Part shown: positions 40,397-49,100 of the stretch, piece by piece
Position numbering within the stretch: position 1 is the stretch's first letter
Layout: each line of letters starts with the position of its first letter
NCBI GenBank assembly: GCA_963747335.1
Contig: CAVVEV010000007.1
Location: forward strand, 107,335 to 171,334
DNA: 64,000 bases
Origin: Prado023 sp963747335
GTDB lineage: Bacteria; Actinomycetota; Actinomycetes; S36-B12; CAIYMF01
Direction: 5' to 3'
Notes under the pieces: generated by a model
The model's input: the letters and a program-made list of their open reading frames with translations, nothing else
Database searches by the model: none
What the model was told of the DNA's origin: nothing
Program-made: the position numbers and the translations under genes

Positions 40397-40566
40397 ACGC
40401 TCACCACTGCCGTCGAGTGTCAGGGCCGGTTCATCGGCCCCGGTGACCCTCCGGTACGCTTGCGACGGTTGTGGGGTGTGTCCCCACCTCGTCCTGACTG
40501 CCCTCAAGGGTCGCAGACGATCCGCCCTGTCACAAGGGTTGTGCCCCGTGTGGGACGTGTTGAGGC

Positions 40567-40582
40567 TGTCGCGTACGTCACA
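40567..40582. promoter_or_regulatory. Crp-like site upstream of whiB1
   Basis: TGTCG-CGTACG-TCACA; on the whiB1 strand TGTGA-N6-CGACA, one base from the TGTGA-N6-TCACA consensus. It is about 205 bp upstream of the ATG, within a 315-bp gene-free stretch (40364-40677) in which I see no ORF. Mycobacterial whiB1 is known to be Crp-regulated. Confidence 0.5.
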
Positions 40583-40677
40583 TTCTGGGGCTCAAAGGCC
40601 ATCATCCGCCCAGATCCCGGCATTTCCGGACCTCGTGGGCGCCATTTCGCCCATGGCATCGGCGTTTTCGATCCTCA

Positions 40678-41634
40678 TCAGCCGATGATGCGCAGGGCGT
40701 GCGGGGTGTAGGTGAAGAAGACTCGCTCGATATGGCCCATGAGGTCCCCGTCGAGCTGGAGCGCGGTGGGACGCTCCGCCCGGATCGTGAACGCGGCCTG
40801 GTCGTGCAGCAGGGTCAGCTGCCCGGGCACCTCCCCGGCGAGGCTGCCGCGCAGCATGCGCAGGCCGAAGCGGGCGGCAGGCAGTGGGGCCAGGGAGTGC
40901 GGGGCGAACACATCCAGTCCGAGATCGAAGGACGCGCGGGGGCACGGGTTGATGGCGAACGGCCCGAAGAAGGTCCAGGGTGCGGTGTTCTGGATGATCA
41001 CCAGGGCCAGGCCCTCGATCGGGTCCTCGCCGGGACGCTCGAGGCTCAGTAGCGGGCTCCCCCGACGCCCGAGGCCACCGAAGTACTCCAGCGCGGCAGT
41101 CCGCACATAGCGCGTGGGGCTGGCGCTGTGCCCGGCTGCGCGCTGGGCCTCCATCGAGGCGATCACGTCGGCATCCATGCCGACCCCCGCATTGATCGTG
41201 AACCAGTGCGACCGCTCCTGCCCGGTCTCCTGCGGCGTGAAGTGCGCGTTGCCGAGGCCCACATCGTGGCTGGCATCGGTCCGCAGCGACTCGAGGATCA
41301 TGCCGGTCGCCTCGATCGCGTCGTTCGGGAAGCCGAGGGCCCGGGCCATGACGTTGGCTGATCCACCCGGGATCGCAGCGAGCATCGGCAGATCCGTGTG
41401 CGGGGAGTTGAGCATCCCGTTGACGACCTCGTTGATGGTGCCGTCGCCCCCGAGCGTGATCACCAGGTCGAGCCCTCTGCACTCGGAGGCCAGTTGCTCC
41501 GCGTGGCCCCGGTGTGTGGTCGTGACGACCTCGAGGTCGACCTCATGCCCCAGTGCACGGGTGATGACGTCGCGCATCCCGGTCGACGTGCTGGTCGCCT
41601 GGGGGTTGGCGATCAGCAGGCCGCGCGGCTTCAT
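40678..41634 (-). CDS. Diacylglycerol kinase-family lipid kinase
   Basis: 318 residues, start MKPRGLLIANPQATST. The DAGK catalytic domain is present with ITLGGDGTINEVVNGML and AAIPGGSANVMARALGFP, followed by a C-terminal YegS/LCB5-like beta domain. It phosphorylates a lipid hydroxyl, probably diacylglycerol or a related lipid in phosphatidylinositol or glycolipid metabolism. TAGAGT (41647-41642 on this strand) ends 7 nt before the ATG, so the mRNA is probably leaderless. The open frame continues upstream to 41937, but that part is antisense to a divergent gene and not family-like. Confidence 0.9.
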   Translation of the reverse strand: MKPRGLLIANPQATSTSTGMRDVITRALGHEVDLEVVTTTHRGHAEQLASECRGLDLVITLGGDGTINEVVNGMLNSPHTDLPMLAAIPGGSANVMARALGFPNDAIEATGMILESLRTDASHDVGLGNAHFTPQETGQERSHWFTINAGVGMDADVIASMEAQRAAGHSASPTRYVRTAALEYFGGLGRRGSPLLSLERPGEDPIEGLALVIIQNTAPWTFFGPFAINPCPRASFDLGLDVFAPHSLAPLPAARFGLRMLRGSLAGEVPGQLTLLHDQAAFTIRAERPTALQLDGDLMGHIERVFFTYTPHALRIIG

Positions 41635-41641
41635 GCGCCCC

Positions 41642-41659
41642 ACTCTAGGGCCGTACTCT
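41642..41659. promoter_or_regulatory. Back-to-back -10 elements for two divergent leaderless genes
   Basis: TAGAGT on the minus strand (41647-41642) and TACTCT on the plus strand (41654-41659) are only 6 bp apart. Each sits 6-7 nt from its start codon (41634 and 41666). The two polymerases cannot bind at once, so expression may be mutually exclusive. Confidence 0.55.
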
Positions 41660-41665
41660 GGCCCC

Positions 41666-42034
41666 ATGGCTGATCCCGTGCGACCCCTGGTCGCGATCGC
41701 GGGAGCCGAGGCGGTGGCAGCCGCGGTGCTGAGCATCCTCATCGGACTGGGCACGCGTGGATCGGACCTGGAGGTGTGGATCGCTGTCGCCACGGTGGTG
41801 ATCTGGTCGGTCATTGTGGGCGCCCTGGCCCTCGTCTGGTGGGGACTGCATCGCCGCCGGCAGGTGGCGCGCACACCGTTCCTGCTGGCCCAGGCCTTCG
41901 CGCTCGTGGTGGCATGGCCGCTGGTGAGCTCGGACATCGCCGTCGATCGGGTCGCGGGGATCGCCCTGGGTATCGCCGCCGTCGCGGGGCTGGTGCTGGG
42001 GTTGCGCCCGGCGGTGCGCGAGGCCCTCGTCTGA
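41666..42034 (+). CDS. Small integral membrane protein
   Basis: 122 residues with four predicted membrane segments (VAIAGAEAVAAAVLSILIGL, VWIAVATVVIWSVIVGAL, LLAQAFALVVAWPLV, IALGIAAVAGLVLGL). It starts MADPVRPLVAI with a -10 6 nt upstream and no Shine-Dalgarno. Similar small four-helix proteins are common in actinobacteria, with no known role. Confidence 0.75.
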   Translation: MADPVRPLVAIAGAEAVAAAVLSILIGLGTRGSDLEVWIAVATVVIWSVIVGALALVWWGLHRRRQVARTPFLLAQAFALVVAWPLVSSDIAVDRVAGIALGIAAVAGLVLGLRPAVREALV

Positions 42035-42054
42035 GCCCGCCGGCGCCGGTGCCC

Positions 42055-43065
42055 TCAGCTGGTCGGCTCGGCGAGGCCGGTGCGCAGCTGCGCCAGGGAC
42101 TTGGCCAGCAGCCGGGACACGTGCATCTGTGAGACCCCGATCTGCTCGGCGATCTGGGCCTGGGTCATGTTCTCGTAGAACCGCATGTGGATGATGCGCT
42201 GCTCCCGCGTGGGCAATGTGGCCACGAGGGGATGCAGCGTCTCGCGGGTCTCCACCTCGCCCAAGCCGGGGTCGTCCTCTCCCAGTGTGTCGGCCAGCGA
42301 GGAGCCGCCCTCGTCAGCGCCGTCCGCTGAGGACGCGTCCAGCGACAGCGTGGCGTAGGCCTGTGCGGACTCCAGCCCCTCGAGGACCTCCTCGTCACTG
42401 ACGCCGAGATGCGCGGCGAGCTCGGCCACGGTGGGGGAGCGGCCGGTCGACTGGCCGAGCTCAGCGGTGGCGCGACCGATCGAGATCCGCAGCTCCTGCA
42501 GCCGGCGTGGGACTCGGATCGCCCATCCCTTGTCGCGGAAGTGCCGCTTGATCTCGCCCACGATCGTGGGGGTGGCGAAGGTCGAGAACTCCACGCCACG
42601 CTGCGGATCGAACCGGTCGACGGCCTTGATCAGGCCGATGGTGGCCACCTGGGTCAGGTCGTCCAGGCTCTCTCCCCGGTCGCGGAACCGCCGGGCGAGG
42701 AAGGCCGCCAGGGGCAGGTGCATCGTCACCAGCTCGTCGCGGGCTGCGGAACGGCCTGGGTCATCCTCGGGCAGCTCGGCGATCAGGGCGATGAGCTCGC
42801 GCTCCCGCGTGCGGTCTCGCGTCGACCAGCGCGGCTCCGCAGCGGCCGGAGCCTCGACCGGGTCGTCTGTGGGACTTGCGCCCGGTTCGGGGCTGGGGAT
42901 GGTCGGGATCGAGCCCGAGGGCTCGACCGCCTCCCGGGTCTCGCCGGCCTGGGTCTCGATGAGCTCGGAGACGAAGACACCGTCAGCCTCTGCACTCTCC
43001 GGTGGATCGCCGGGTGTGGCTCCCGCGGACGCCGGGATGGCCGGGTCCGTGGCGTGCTCGCTCAC
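42055..43065 (-). CDS. SigB/SigF-family sigma factor with acidic N-terminal extension
   Basis: 336 residues. Residues ~1-80 are a disordered, Pro/Glu/Ala-rich extension. The rest is a group 3 sigma factor with region 2 (FRDRGESLDDLTQVATIGLIKA, GVEFSTFATPTIVGEIKRHF), region 3 (VPRRLQELRISIGRA) and region 4 (LPTREQRIIHMRFYENMTQA, IGVSQMHVSRLLAK). This is the stress/development type controlled by anti-sigma partners. The start overlaps an RsbW-like gene by 4 bp, so the two form an operon. Confidence 0.9.
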   Translation of the reverse strand: MSEHATDPAIPASAGATPGDPPESAEADGVFVSELIETQAGETREAVEPSGSIPTIPSPEPGASPTDDPVEAPAAAEPRWSTRDRTRERELIALIAELPEDDPGRSAARDELVTMHLPLAAFLARRFRDRGESLDDLTQVATIGLIKAVDRFDPQRGVEFSTFATPTIVGEIKRHFRDKGWAIRVPRRLQELRISIGRATAELGQSTGRSPTVAELAAHLGVSDEEVLEGLESAQAYATLSLDASSADGADEGGSSLADTLGEDDPGLGEVETRETLHPLVATLPTREQRIIHMRFYENMTQAQIAEQIGVSQMHVSRLLAKSLAQLRTGLAEPTS

Positions 43066-43454
43066 GGCCTGACCGCCTCGGAGCGGTGCACCGCCAGCGT
43101 GATCGTGAGCTTCCTGTCGGCCGACACGGTGGCCACGACCTCGTCGACCAGCGCGGTCAGGACCGTCCAGGTGAAGCTGTCGCGCTCGAGGGACCGACCG
43201 TGCACGGTGGGCGCGGTCATCTCCACGCGGATCCCGTCAGGGGCATCCGGGGTGAACCGGACGTCGAGGTCGGTGCCCTCCGGCGCGTCGCTGAGCAGCA
43301 GGGCGGCCGCCTCGTCCACAGCCAGCTTGACGTCCTCGATGCGATCGATGGTGAAGTCCAGCCGGGCGCACATGGCCGAGATGGCAGCGCGGATGAGCAC
43401 CACGAACGCGCTGTTCGCGGGCATCCGCAGGGTCACGGCCGGGTCGATGTCCAC
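43062..43454 (-). CDS. RsbW-like anti-sigma regulatory factor with atypical N-box
   Basis: 130 residues with the GHKL fold layout of RsbW/UsfX proteins: MPANSAFVVLIRAAISAM, then DRIEDVKLAVDEAAALLLSD, and a C-terminal TWTVLTALVDEV. The N-box position reads DEAAALLL, lacking the Asn that coordinates Mg-ATP in kinase-active members. It may bind the sigma factor without phosphorylating an antagonist. Overlaps the sigma gene by 4 bp. No anti-anti-sigma gene is adjacent. Confidence 0.8.
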   Translation of the reverse strand: MDIDPAVTLRMPANSAFVVLIRAAISAMCARLDFTIDRIEDVKLAVDEAAALLLSDAPEGTDLDVRFTPDAPDGIRVEMTAPTVHGRSLERDSFTWTVLTALVDEVVATVSADRKLTITLAVHRSEAVRP

Positions 43455-43517
43455 GGGTGGTCACGTTAGCCGATGGGGCGCGTGGAGGGTGGCCGGGTCG
43501 TCTGCGGCGTGGCCGCC

Positions 43518-44132
43518 TCAGCCCTGGGGCGCGCGTCGGGCGAGGTCGTGCAGATCGTCACCGGTGATCCGATGGACTGTCCACTCATCCATCGCCCGGG
43601 CCCCGAGACTGCGGTAGAAGTCGATGGCTGGAGTGTTCCAGTCCAGCACCCACCACTCGAGCCGGGCGTACCCCCGGGCGAGGCAGATCTGGGCCAACTC
43701 AGCCATCAGGGCCTGACCCAGACCCTGGCCGCGGAACGCAGGCCGGACGTAGAGGTCCTCGAGGTAGATCCCGTGCCGACCCGTCCACGTCGAGGCGTTG
43801 AGGAACCAGAGGGCCATGCCCACAGGGGTGGCCTCGACGGTCGACGACTGCGCGATGTGGCAGTAGGCCGCGGGCGAACCGCTGGGGGTGTTGGTGCCGA
43901 ACAGCAGCGCGTTCAGCTGATCCTCGGTCGCTCGGACCTCATGCGCGCTTCGCTCGTACTCGGCCAGCTCGCGCACCATCGCCAGGATCTCCGGGATGTC
44001 CTCGGGGCGTGCCGGTCGGATGACGGGTCGCTGGCTGTCGTCCCGGGAGGGCTCGGGGCCGGAGACGGCTCCGGGGGCGCCGGTGACCGCATCGCGGCCC
44101 GGCGCCCCCGGAAGGGCCTCAGGTGAGGTCAC
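43518..44132 (-). CDS. GNAT acetyltransferase (spermine/spermidine acetyltransferase-like)
   Basis: 204 residues. After a ~35-residue Pro/Gly-rich lead comes VIRPARPEDIPEILAMVREL, then FLNASTWTGRHGIYLEDLYV, the acetyl-CoA loop RPAFRGQGLGQALM, and EWWVLDWNTPAIDFYRSLGA. This resembles diamine N-acetyltransferases. GTG start overlaps the sodN TGA by 4 bp, so it is expressed with NiSOD. No known role in NiSOD maturation. Confidence 0.85.
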   Translation of the reverse strand: MTSPEALPGAPGRDAVTGAPGAVSGPEPSRDDSQRPVIRPARPEDIPEILAMVRELAEYERSAHEVRATEDQLNALLFGTNTPSGSPAAYCHIAQSSTVEATPVGMALWFLNASTWTGRHGIYLEDLYVRPAFRGQGLGQALMAELAQICLARGYARLEWWVLDWNTPAIDFYRSLGARAMDEWTVHRITGDDLHDLARRAPQG

Positions 44133-44527
44133 GCCGCCTTGGTCTCCCAGAAGATCACGGCGATCTCGTCGATCTTGGCCAGAAGCGCGTCGGCGACGGC
44201 GACGTCGTTGGTGCCCTTGGTGCCACCGGCGCCGGCCAGCTTGGTCGCCTCGTTGAACAGGGTGTTGAGCTGCGGGTACTTCTCGAAGTGCGGGGCCTTG
44301 AAGTAGTCGGTCCACAGCACCCACAGGTGCTCCTTGACCATGTGGCTGCGCTCCTCCTTGATGGCCACCGCGCGGGCGCGGAACTCCGGGTCGTCGGAGG
44401 CGGCGTACTTGACCATGCAGGCCTTGACCGACTCGGCCTCGAGGCGGGCCTGGGCGGGGTCGTAGACGCCGCAGGGCAGGTCGCAGTGGGCGTGCACCGT
44501 GGTGCGGGGGGCGAGGAACGACAGCAT
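44129..44527 (-). CDS. sodN: Nickel superoxide dismutase precursor
   Basis: 132 residues. A 13-residue propeptide (MLSFLAPRTTVHA) is followed by the nickel hook HCDLPCGVYDP, in which His1, Cys2 and Cys6 of the mature protein bind nickel. The four-helix bundle follows (ARLEAESVKACMVKY to LLAKIDEIAVIFW). GGAGAAG precedes the ATG. The maturation peptidase gene is divergent, 64 bp away. Dismutates superoxide in the cytoplasm after proteolytic maturation. Confidence 0.97.
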   Translation of the reverse strand: MLSFLAPRTTVHAHCDLPCGVYDPAQARLEAESVKACMVKYAASDDPEFRARAVAIKEERSHMVKEHLWVLWTDYFKAPHFEKYPQLNTLFNEATKLAGAGGTKGTNDVAVADALLAKIDEIAVIFWETKAA

Positions 44528-44591
44528 CTCTTCTCCTGGCTCGTGGACTGTGTGCTGGGTGAGGTTGAGGCTCGTGGGCCACACTACGCCA

Positions 44592-44891
44592 GTGCGTGGA
44601 TTCTGCTACCTGGCTGTGGCCGGTCCCTCGATGGAGCCGACGCTGCGCGACGGGGACTGGATCGTGGCCCGGCGCGACGGTCGGGCAAGGCCGGGGGACG
44701 TGGTGGTCCTCGAGCACCCGCAGCGCCCGGGCCTGCTGATCGTGAAGCGGGTGGACCGTGTGGAGGCTGCGGGCTACTGGGTGCGCGGCGATGCCCCGGA
44801 CGCCTCCACCGACTCCCGCCACTTCGGCGCCGTCCCCGAGGTGGTCGGCCGCGTCGTGTGGCGAGTCCGCCCCTGGGGCCGCGTCCGCTGA
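44592..44891 (+). CDS. sodX: NiSOD maturation peptidase SodX
   Basis: 99 residues, S24/S26 signal-peptidase-like fold without a membrane anchor. The catalytic Ser is in AGPSMEPTLRDGDW, the catalytic Lys in LLIVKRVDRV, and the C-terminal box is RGDAPDASTDSRHFG. It removes the SodN propeptide to free His1 for nickel binding. GTG 44592 gives MRGFCYLAVAGPS; the frame is open further upstream into sodN, but that part is not family-like. Confidence 0.9.
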   Translation: MRGFCYLAVAGPSMEPTLRDGDWIVARRDGRARPGDVVVLEHPQRPGLLIVKRVDRVEAAGYWVRGDAPDASTDSRHFGAVPEVVGRVVWRVRPWGRVR

Positions 44892-44955
44892 CCCGCCTCG
44901 ACGCGACCCGACTCGGCTCGTCCCGCGCCCGGACCGGACCGCCCTCGGGCTGCCG

Positions 44956-45007
44956 GTGATCCATTCGGGTTGGCGATGTTCTGGTGTTCGGAACCCGCAT
45001 GGATCAC
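44956..45007. repeat. Long inverted repeat between converging sodX and oxidoreductase genes
   Basis: GTGATCCATTCGGGTT (44956-44971) and AACCCGCATGGATCAC (44992-45007) pair at 15 of 16 positions with a 20-nt loop; GCCG and CGGC extend the stem with a bulge. Bidirectional terminator or REP-like element. Confidence 0.6.
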
Positions 45008-45053
45008 CCGGCGTGGGGCGGCCCGCCAAGCGCGATCGGACCGGTGTGGCGTG

Positions 45054-46016
45054 TCAGGGCGTCAGGACGATCTTGCCGAACAGGTCGCCGGCCGCGATGT
45101 GGCGCAGGGCCTCGTCGGCGGCGCCCAGGGGGAGCACGTGGTCGATCAGCGGACGGACGCCGGTCGCCTCGCACATCGTGACGAGCCGCTGCAGCTCGTC
45201 ACGGGTCCCCATCGTGGATCCGATGACGGACAGCTGGAGGAAGAACACCCGTGACAGGTCCGCGGGCGGCTGGGAGCCCGAGGTTGCGCCGGCGATCACC
45301 ACCCGACCGCCCGGCTTGAGCGAGCGCAGCGAGTGCGACCACGTGGCAGCACCCACGGTCTCCATCACGACGTCGACCTTCTCGGGCAGCCGGGCCCCGG
45401 ACGTGAACGCCTCGTGCGCTCCGAGCTCGACCGCCCGCGCGCCCTTGGCCTCGTCGCGGGAGGTCACCCACACGCGCAGGCCCCCCTGTCGGGCCAGGAC
45501 GATCAGGGCGGTGGACACCCCACCTCCCGCGCCCTGGATGAGCACCGTCTGCCCGGGGACCAACCCCGAGCGCGTGAACAGCATCCGGTAGGCGGTGAGC
45601 CATGCGGTCGGCAGACACGCGGCCTCAGCCCACGTGAGCGAGGCGGGCTTGGGGATGAGGTTGCGTGCCGGCACGGCCACGCGCTCGGCGAACGTGCCCT
45701 GATGCTTCTCCGACAGCAGGGTGCGGCCCGGGTCGACGGTCTCATCGGCGTAGCCTCCGCTGCTGATGACCCCGTGCACGATGACCTCGTTGCCGTGGGG
45801 ATCCACGCCCGCGGCGTCGCAGCCCAGGATCATCGGCAGCCGCTCAGGGGGCAGCCCGACGCCCTTGAGCGTCCAGAGGTCATGGTGGTTGACGCTGGTG
45901 GCGCGCACGTCGACGACCACCCACCCTTCCGGGACGACCGGCTCGGGATGCTCCCCGACGCGCAACCCGCTCAGGGGATCGTCAGGGTTGAAGGCGACTG
46001 CGCTGGCGGCGAACAT
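45054..46016 (-). CDS. Zinc-less medium-chain dehydrogenase/quinone oxidoreductase family
   Basis: 320 residues with the MDR layout: the N-terminal GroES-like domain (SVNHHDLWTLKGVGLPPERL, ILGCDAAGV) and an NAD(P)-binding Rossmann domain (VLIQGAGGGVSTALIVLARQ, VWVTSRDEAKGARAVELGA, GGRVVIAGATSG). Such enzymes reduce quinones or enoyl groups with NADPH. It starts MFAASAVAFNPDDPLSG and is divergent from kgd. The substrate cannot be told. Confidence 0.85.
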   Translation of the reverse strand: MFAASAVAFNPDDPLSGLRVGEHPEPVVPEGWVVVDVRATSVNHHDLWTLKGVGLPPERLPMILGCDAAGVDPHGNEVIVHGVISSGGYADETVDPGRTLLSEKHQGTFAERVAVPARNLIPKPASLTWAEAACLPTAWLTAYRMLFTRSGLVPGQTVLIQGAGGGVSTALIVLARQGGLRVWVTSRDEAKGARAVELGAHEAFTSGARLPEKVDVVMETVGAATWSHSLRSLKPGGRVVIAGATSGSQPPADLSRVFFLQLSVIGSTMGTRDELQRLVTMCEATGVRPLIDHVLPLGAADEALRHIAAGDLFGKIVLTP

Positions 46017-46132
46017 GTCCCCGATCCTGCCAGAGCCGCACGGGGGGCCGGGGAGTAGCCTTGAGCGGTGTGCGGGGACCGGCAAGACCCGGTCGCCCGG
46101 TGGAGTCCCCGATCGTCGAGAGGTAGCCGGAC

Positions 46133-49100
46133 GTGGCCAATGATGCGGGATCCCGGATGGTGGCGTTCGGGACCAACGAATGGCTCGTCGACGAGATCTA
46201 CCAGCAGTACCTGAAAGATCCACAGAGCGTCGACCGTGCCTGGTGGGACTTCTTCGCCGACTACCGCCCCGGTGATCCGTCCACGCTTCCCGGGCCGACC
46301 GCCGGCACCGCCCCTGATACCGATGCGGCGGCCGCGAGCCGACCGCTCGGGTCCCCGCTGATCGTCGTGGACACCCCCGTGCAGCGCCCCGAGGCGCCGG
46401 CTGAGGTCGCCCAGCCTGCCTCGGATGTCGCGCACGAGCGTCCCCACGTCGTCGTGCCGCAGTTGGAGCACAACGTCCCCGCGTACGAGGTGGAGGCTCC
46501 GTCATCCGCAGTCGACCAGGTGGCTCCGCAGGTGGGCCTGTCCTCGATCCCGTCCGGCCCGACAGGGGCCAGCGCCCTGGATCCGGCGCCACGGGTGCTC
46601 CGGGGCCCCTCGGCGCGGGTCGTGGTGAACATGGAGGCCAGCCTCGAGGTCCCGACGGCCACGTCGGTCCGGGCGCTGCCGGCCAAGCTGCTCATCGACA
46701 ACCGGCACATCATCAACAACCAGCTGGCCCGGGGCCGGGGCGGGAAGGTCTCGTTCACGCACCTGATCGGTTACGCCGTCGTGCGGGCCCTGTCCGACAT
46801 GCCGGAGATGAACGTCGGCTTCACCCGGGTCGACGGAAAGCCCGCGGTGATCCAGCATCCCGCGGTCAACCTCGGGCTCGCGATCGACCTGACCAAGCCC
46901 GACGGGAGCCGTCAGCTGCTCGTGCCGTGCATCAAGGGCGCCGAGCAGCTGGACTTCTCGGCGTTCTGGGCCACCTACGAGGAGCTGGTCCGCAAGGCCC
47001 GCACCGGCGCCCTGACCGCCGACGACTTCGCCGGGACGACCGCCACCCTGACCAATCCGGGCACCATCGGCACCGTCAGCTCGGTGCCCCGCCTGATGTC
47101 CGGGCAGGGCCTCATCGTGGGCGTCGGCTCCTTGGACTACCCGGCCGAGTGGCAGGGCGCGGCCGAGGAGACGCTGGCGCGGGCCGGGGTGAGCAAGATC
47201 CTCTCGCTGACCTCCACCTACGACCACCGGATCATCCAGGGCGCACAATCGGGGGACTTCCTGCGCCGCGTGCACCAGCTGCTGCTCGGCGAGCACGGCT
47301 TCTACGACGACATCTTCACCGCCCTGCGGATCCCGTACGAGCCGATCCGCTGGGCGACGGACATCGCGACCAGCCACGACTCGGACCTGAACAAGACCGC
47401 GCGGGTGCAGGAGCTCATCCACGCCTACCGCGTGCGCGGTCACCTCATGGCCGACATCGACCCGCTTGACTACAAGCAGCGCAAGCACCCCGATCTCGAC
47501 GTCGCCGCCCACGGCCTGACCCTCTGGGACCTCGATCGCGAGTTCGCCGTCGCGGGGTTCGCCGGGGAGCAGTTCATGACCCTGCGCGACGTCCTCAAGG
47601 TGCTGCGCGACGCGTACTGCCGCACCGTGGGCATCGAGTACATGCACATGCAGGACCCCGAGCAGCGGCACTGGATCCAGAAGCGGATCGAGACGGCACC
47701 GGAGAAGCCCGAACGCACCGAGCAGCTGCGCATCCTGCGGACGTTGAATGCCGCAGAGGCGTTCGAGACCTTCCTGCAGACCAAGTACGTGGGGCAGAAG
47801 CGCTTCTCGCTCGAAGGTGGCGAGGCAGTGATCCCTCTGGTCGACGCGATCCTGTCCGCCGCGGCGCGCGACGGCCTCGATGAGGTGTGCATGGGCATGC
47901 CCCACCGTGGGCGGCTGAACATGCTGGCCAACATCGCCGGCAAGTCCTACTCGAGGATCTTCAACGAGTTCGAGGGCAACTACGGGGTCGAGAGCGTCCA
48001 GGGCTCCGGTGACGTGAAGTACCACCTCGGCACCGAGGGCGTCTTCACCGCCGAGGACGGGTCCCAGGTCTCTGTGTACCTGGCCGCCAACCCCAGCCAC
48101 CTCGAGGCGGTCAACCCCGTGCTCGAGGGGATCGTGCGGGCCAAGCAGGACCAGAACCCGCCGGAGCGCAAGTACGCCGTGCTCCCGCTGCTGATGCACG
48201 GGGACGCGGCCTTCGCCGGGCAGGGCGTGGTGGCCGAGACGCTGAACCTCAGCCAGCTCCAGGGCTACCGGACCGGCGGGACGGTGCACGTCATCGTCAA
48301 CAACCAGGTCGGGTTCACCACCTCGCCGAAGTACAGCCGCTCGACGGTGTACTGCACGGACGTCGCCCGCATGGTCCAGGCTCCGATCTTCCACGTGAAC
48401 GGTGACGACCCGGAGGCCGTCGTCCGTGTGGCGCGCATGGCCTACGAGTTCCGCCAGGAGTTCGCCAAGGACGTCGTGATCGACATGATCTGCTACCGGC
48501 GACGGGGGCACAACGAGGCCGACGACCCGTCGCTGACCCAGCCCACGATGTACGCCGTCATCGACGCGAAGCGCTCGGTCCGCAAGCTCTACACCGAGGG
48601 GCTCATCGGGCGCGGGGACATCAGCGTCCAGGAGGCCGAGGATGCCCTGCGCGACTTCCAGGAGCGCTTGGAGCGGGTCTTCCAGGAGACCCGCAGCGCC
48701 GGCGACGAGGTGTTCAACGCGAACTCGGCCGAGGTCATCTCGACCGGGCGCCAGGAGTTGACCCCGCAGACCCCCGCATGGGACGTGGACACCTCGATCA
48801 GCCGGGAGGTCGTCGACCTCGTGGTGCGCAGCCAGATCGACCTGCCGGAGGGCTTCGTCGCCCACCCGCGCCTGGTCCCGCAGCTGCGCCGGCGCGCCGA
48901 GATGGTGGCCACCGACACGATCGACTGGGGGATGGGCGAGGCGCTCGCGATCGGCTCGCTGGTCAACGAGGGCAAGTGGGTGCGCTTGGCCGGCCAGGAC
49001 TCCCGGCGCGGCACGTTCGGCCATCGGCACGCGGTCATCGTCGACGCGCGCACCGGGTGGCAGTACAAGCCGCTCAAGCAGTGCTACGACAAGGGCGGCA

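Noticed and set aside
41635..41937. 101-codon N-terminal extension of the lipid kinase
   Set aside because: It is antisense to a conserved-looking membrane protein gene, and the kinase family starts at MKPRGLLIANP with a -10 just upstream.
43518..45029. A 503-codon frame including the GNAT gene
   Set aside because: The upstream two thirds are antisense to sodX and out of frame with sodN; only the part from GTG 44132 is protein-like.
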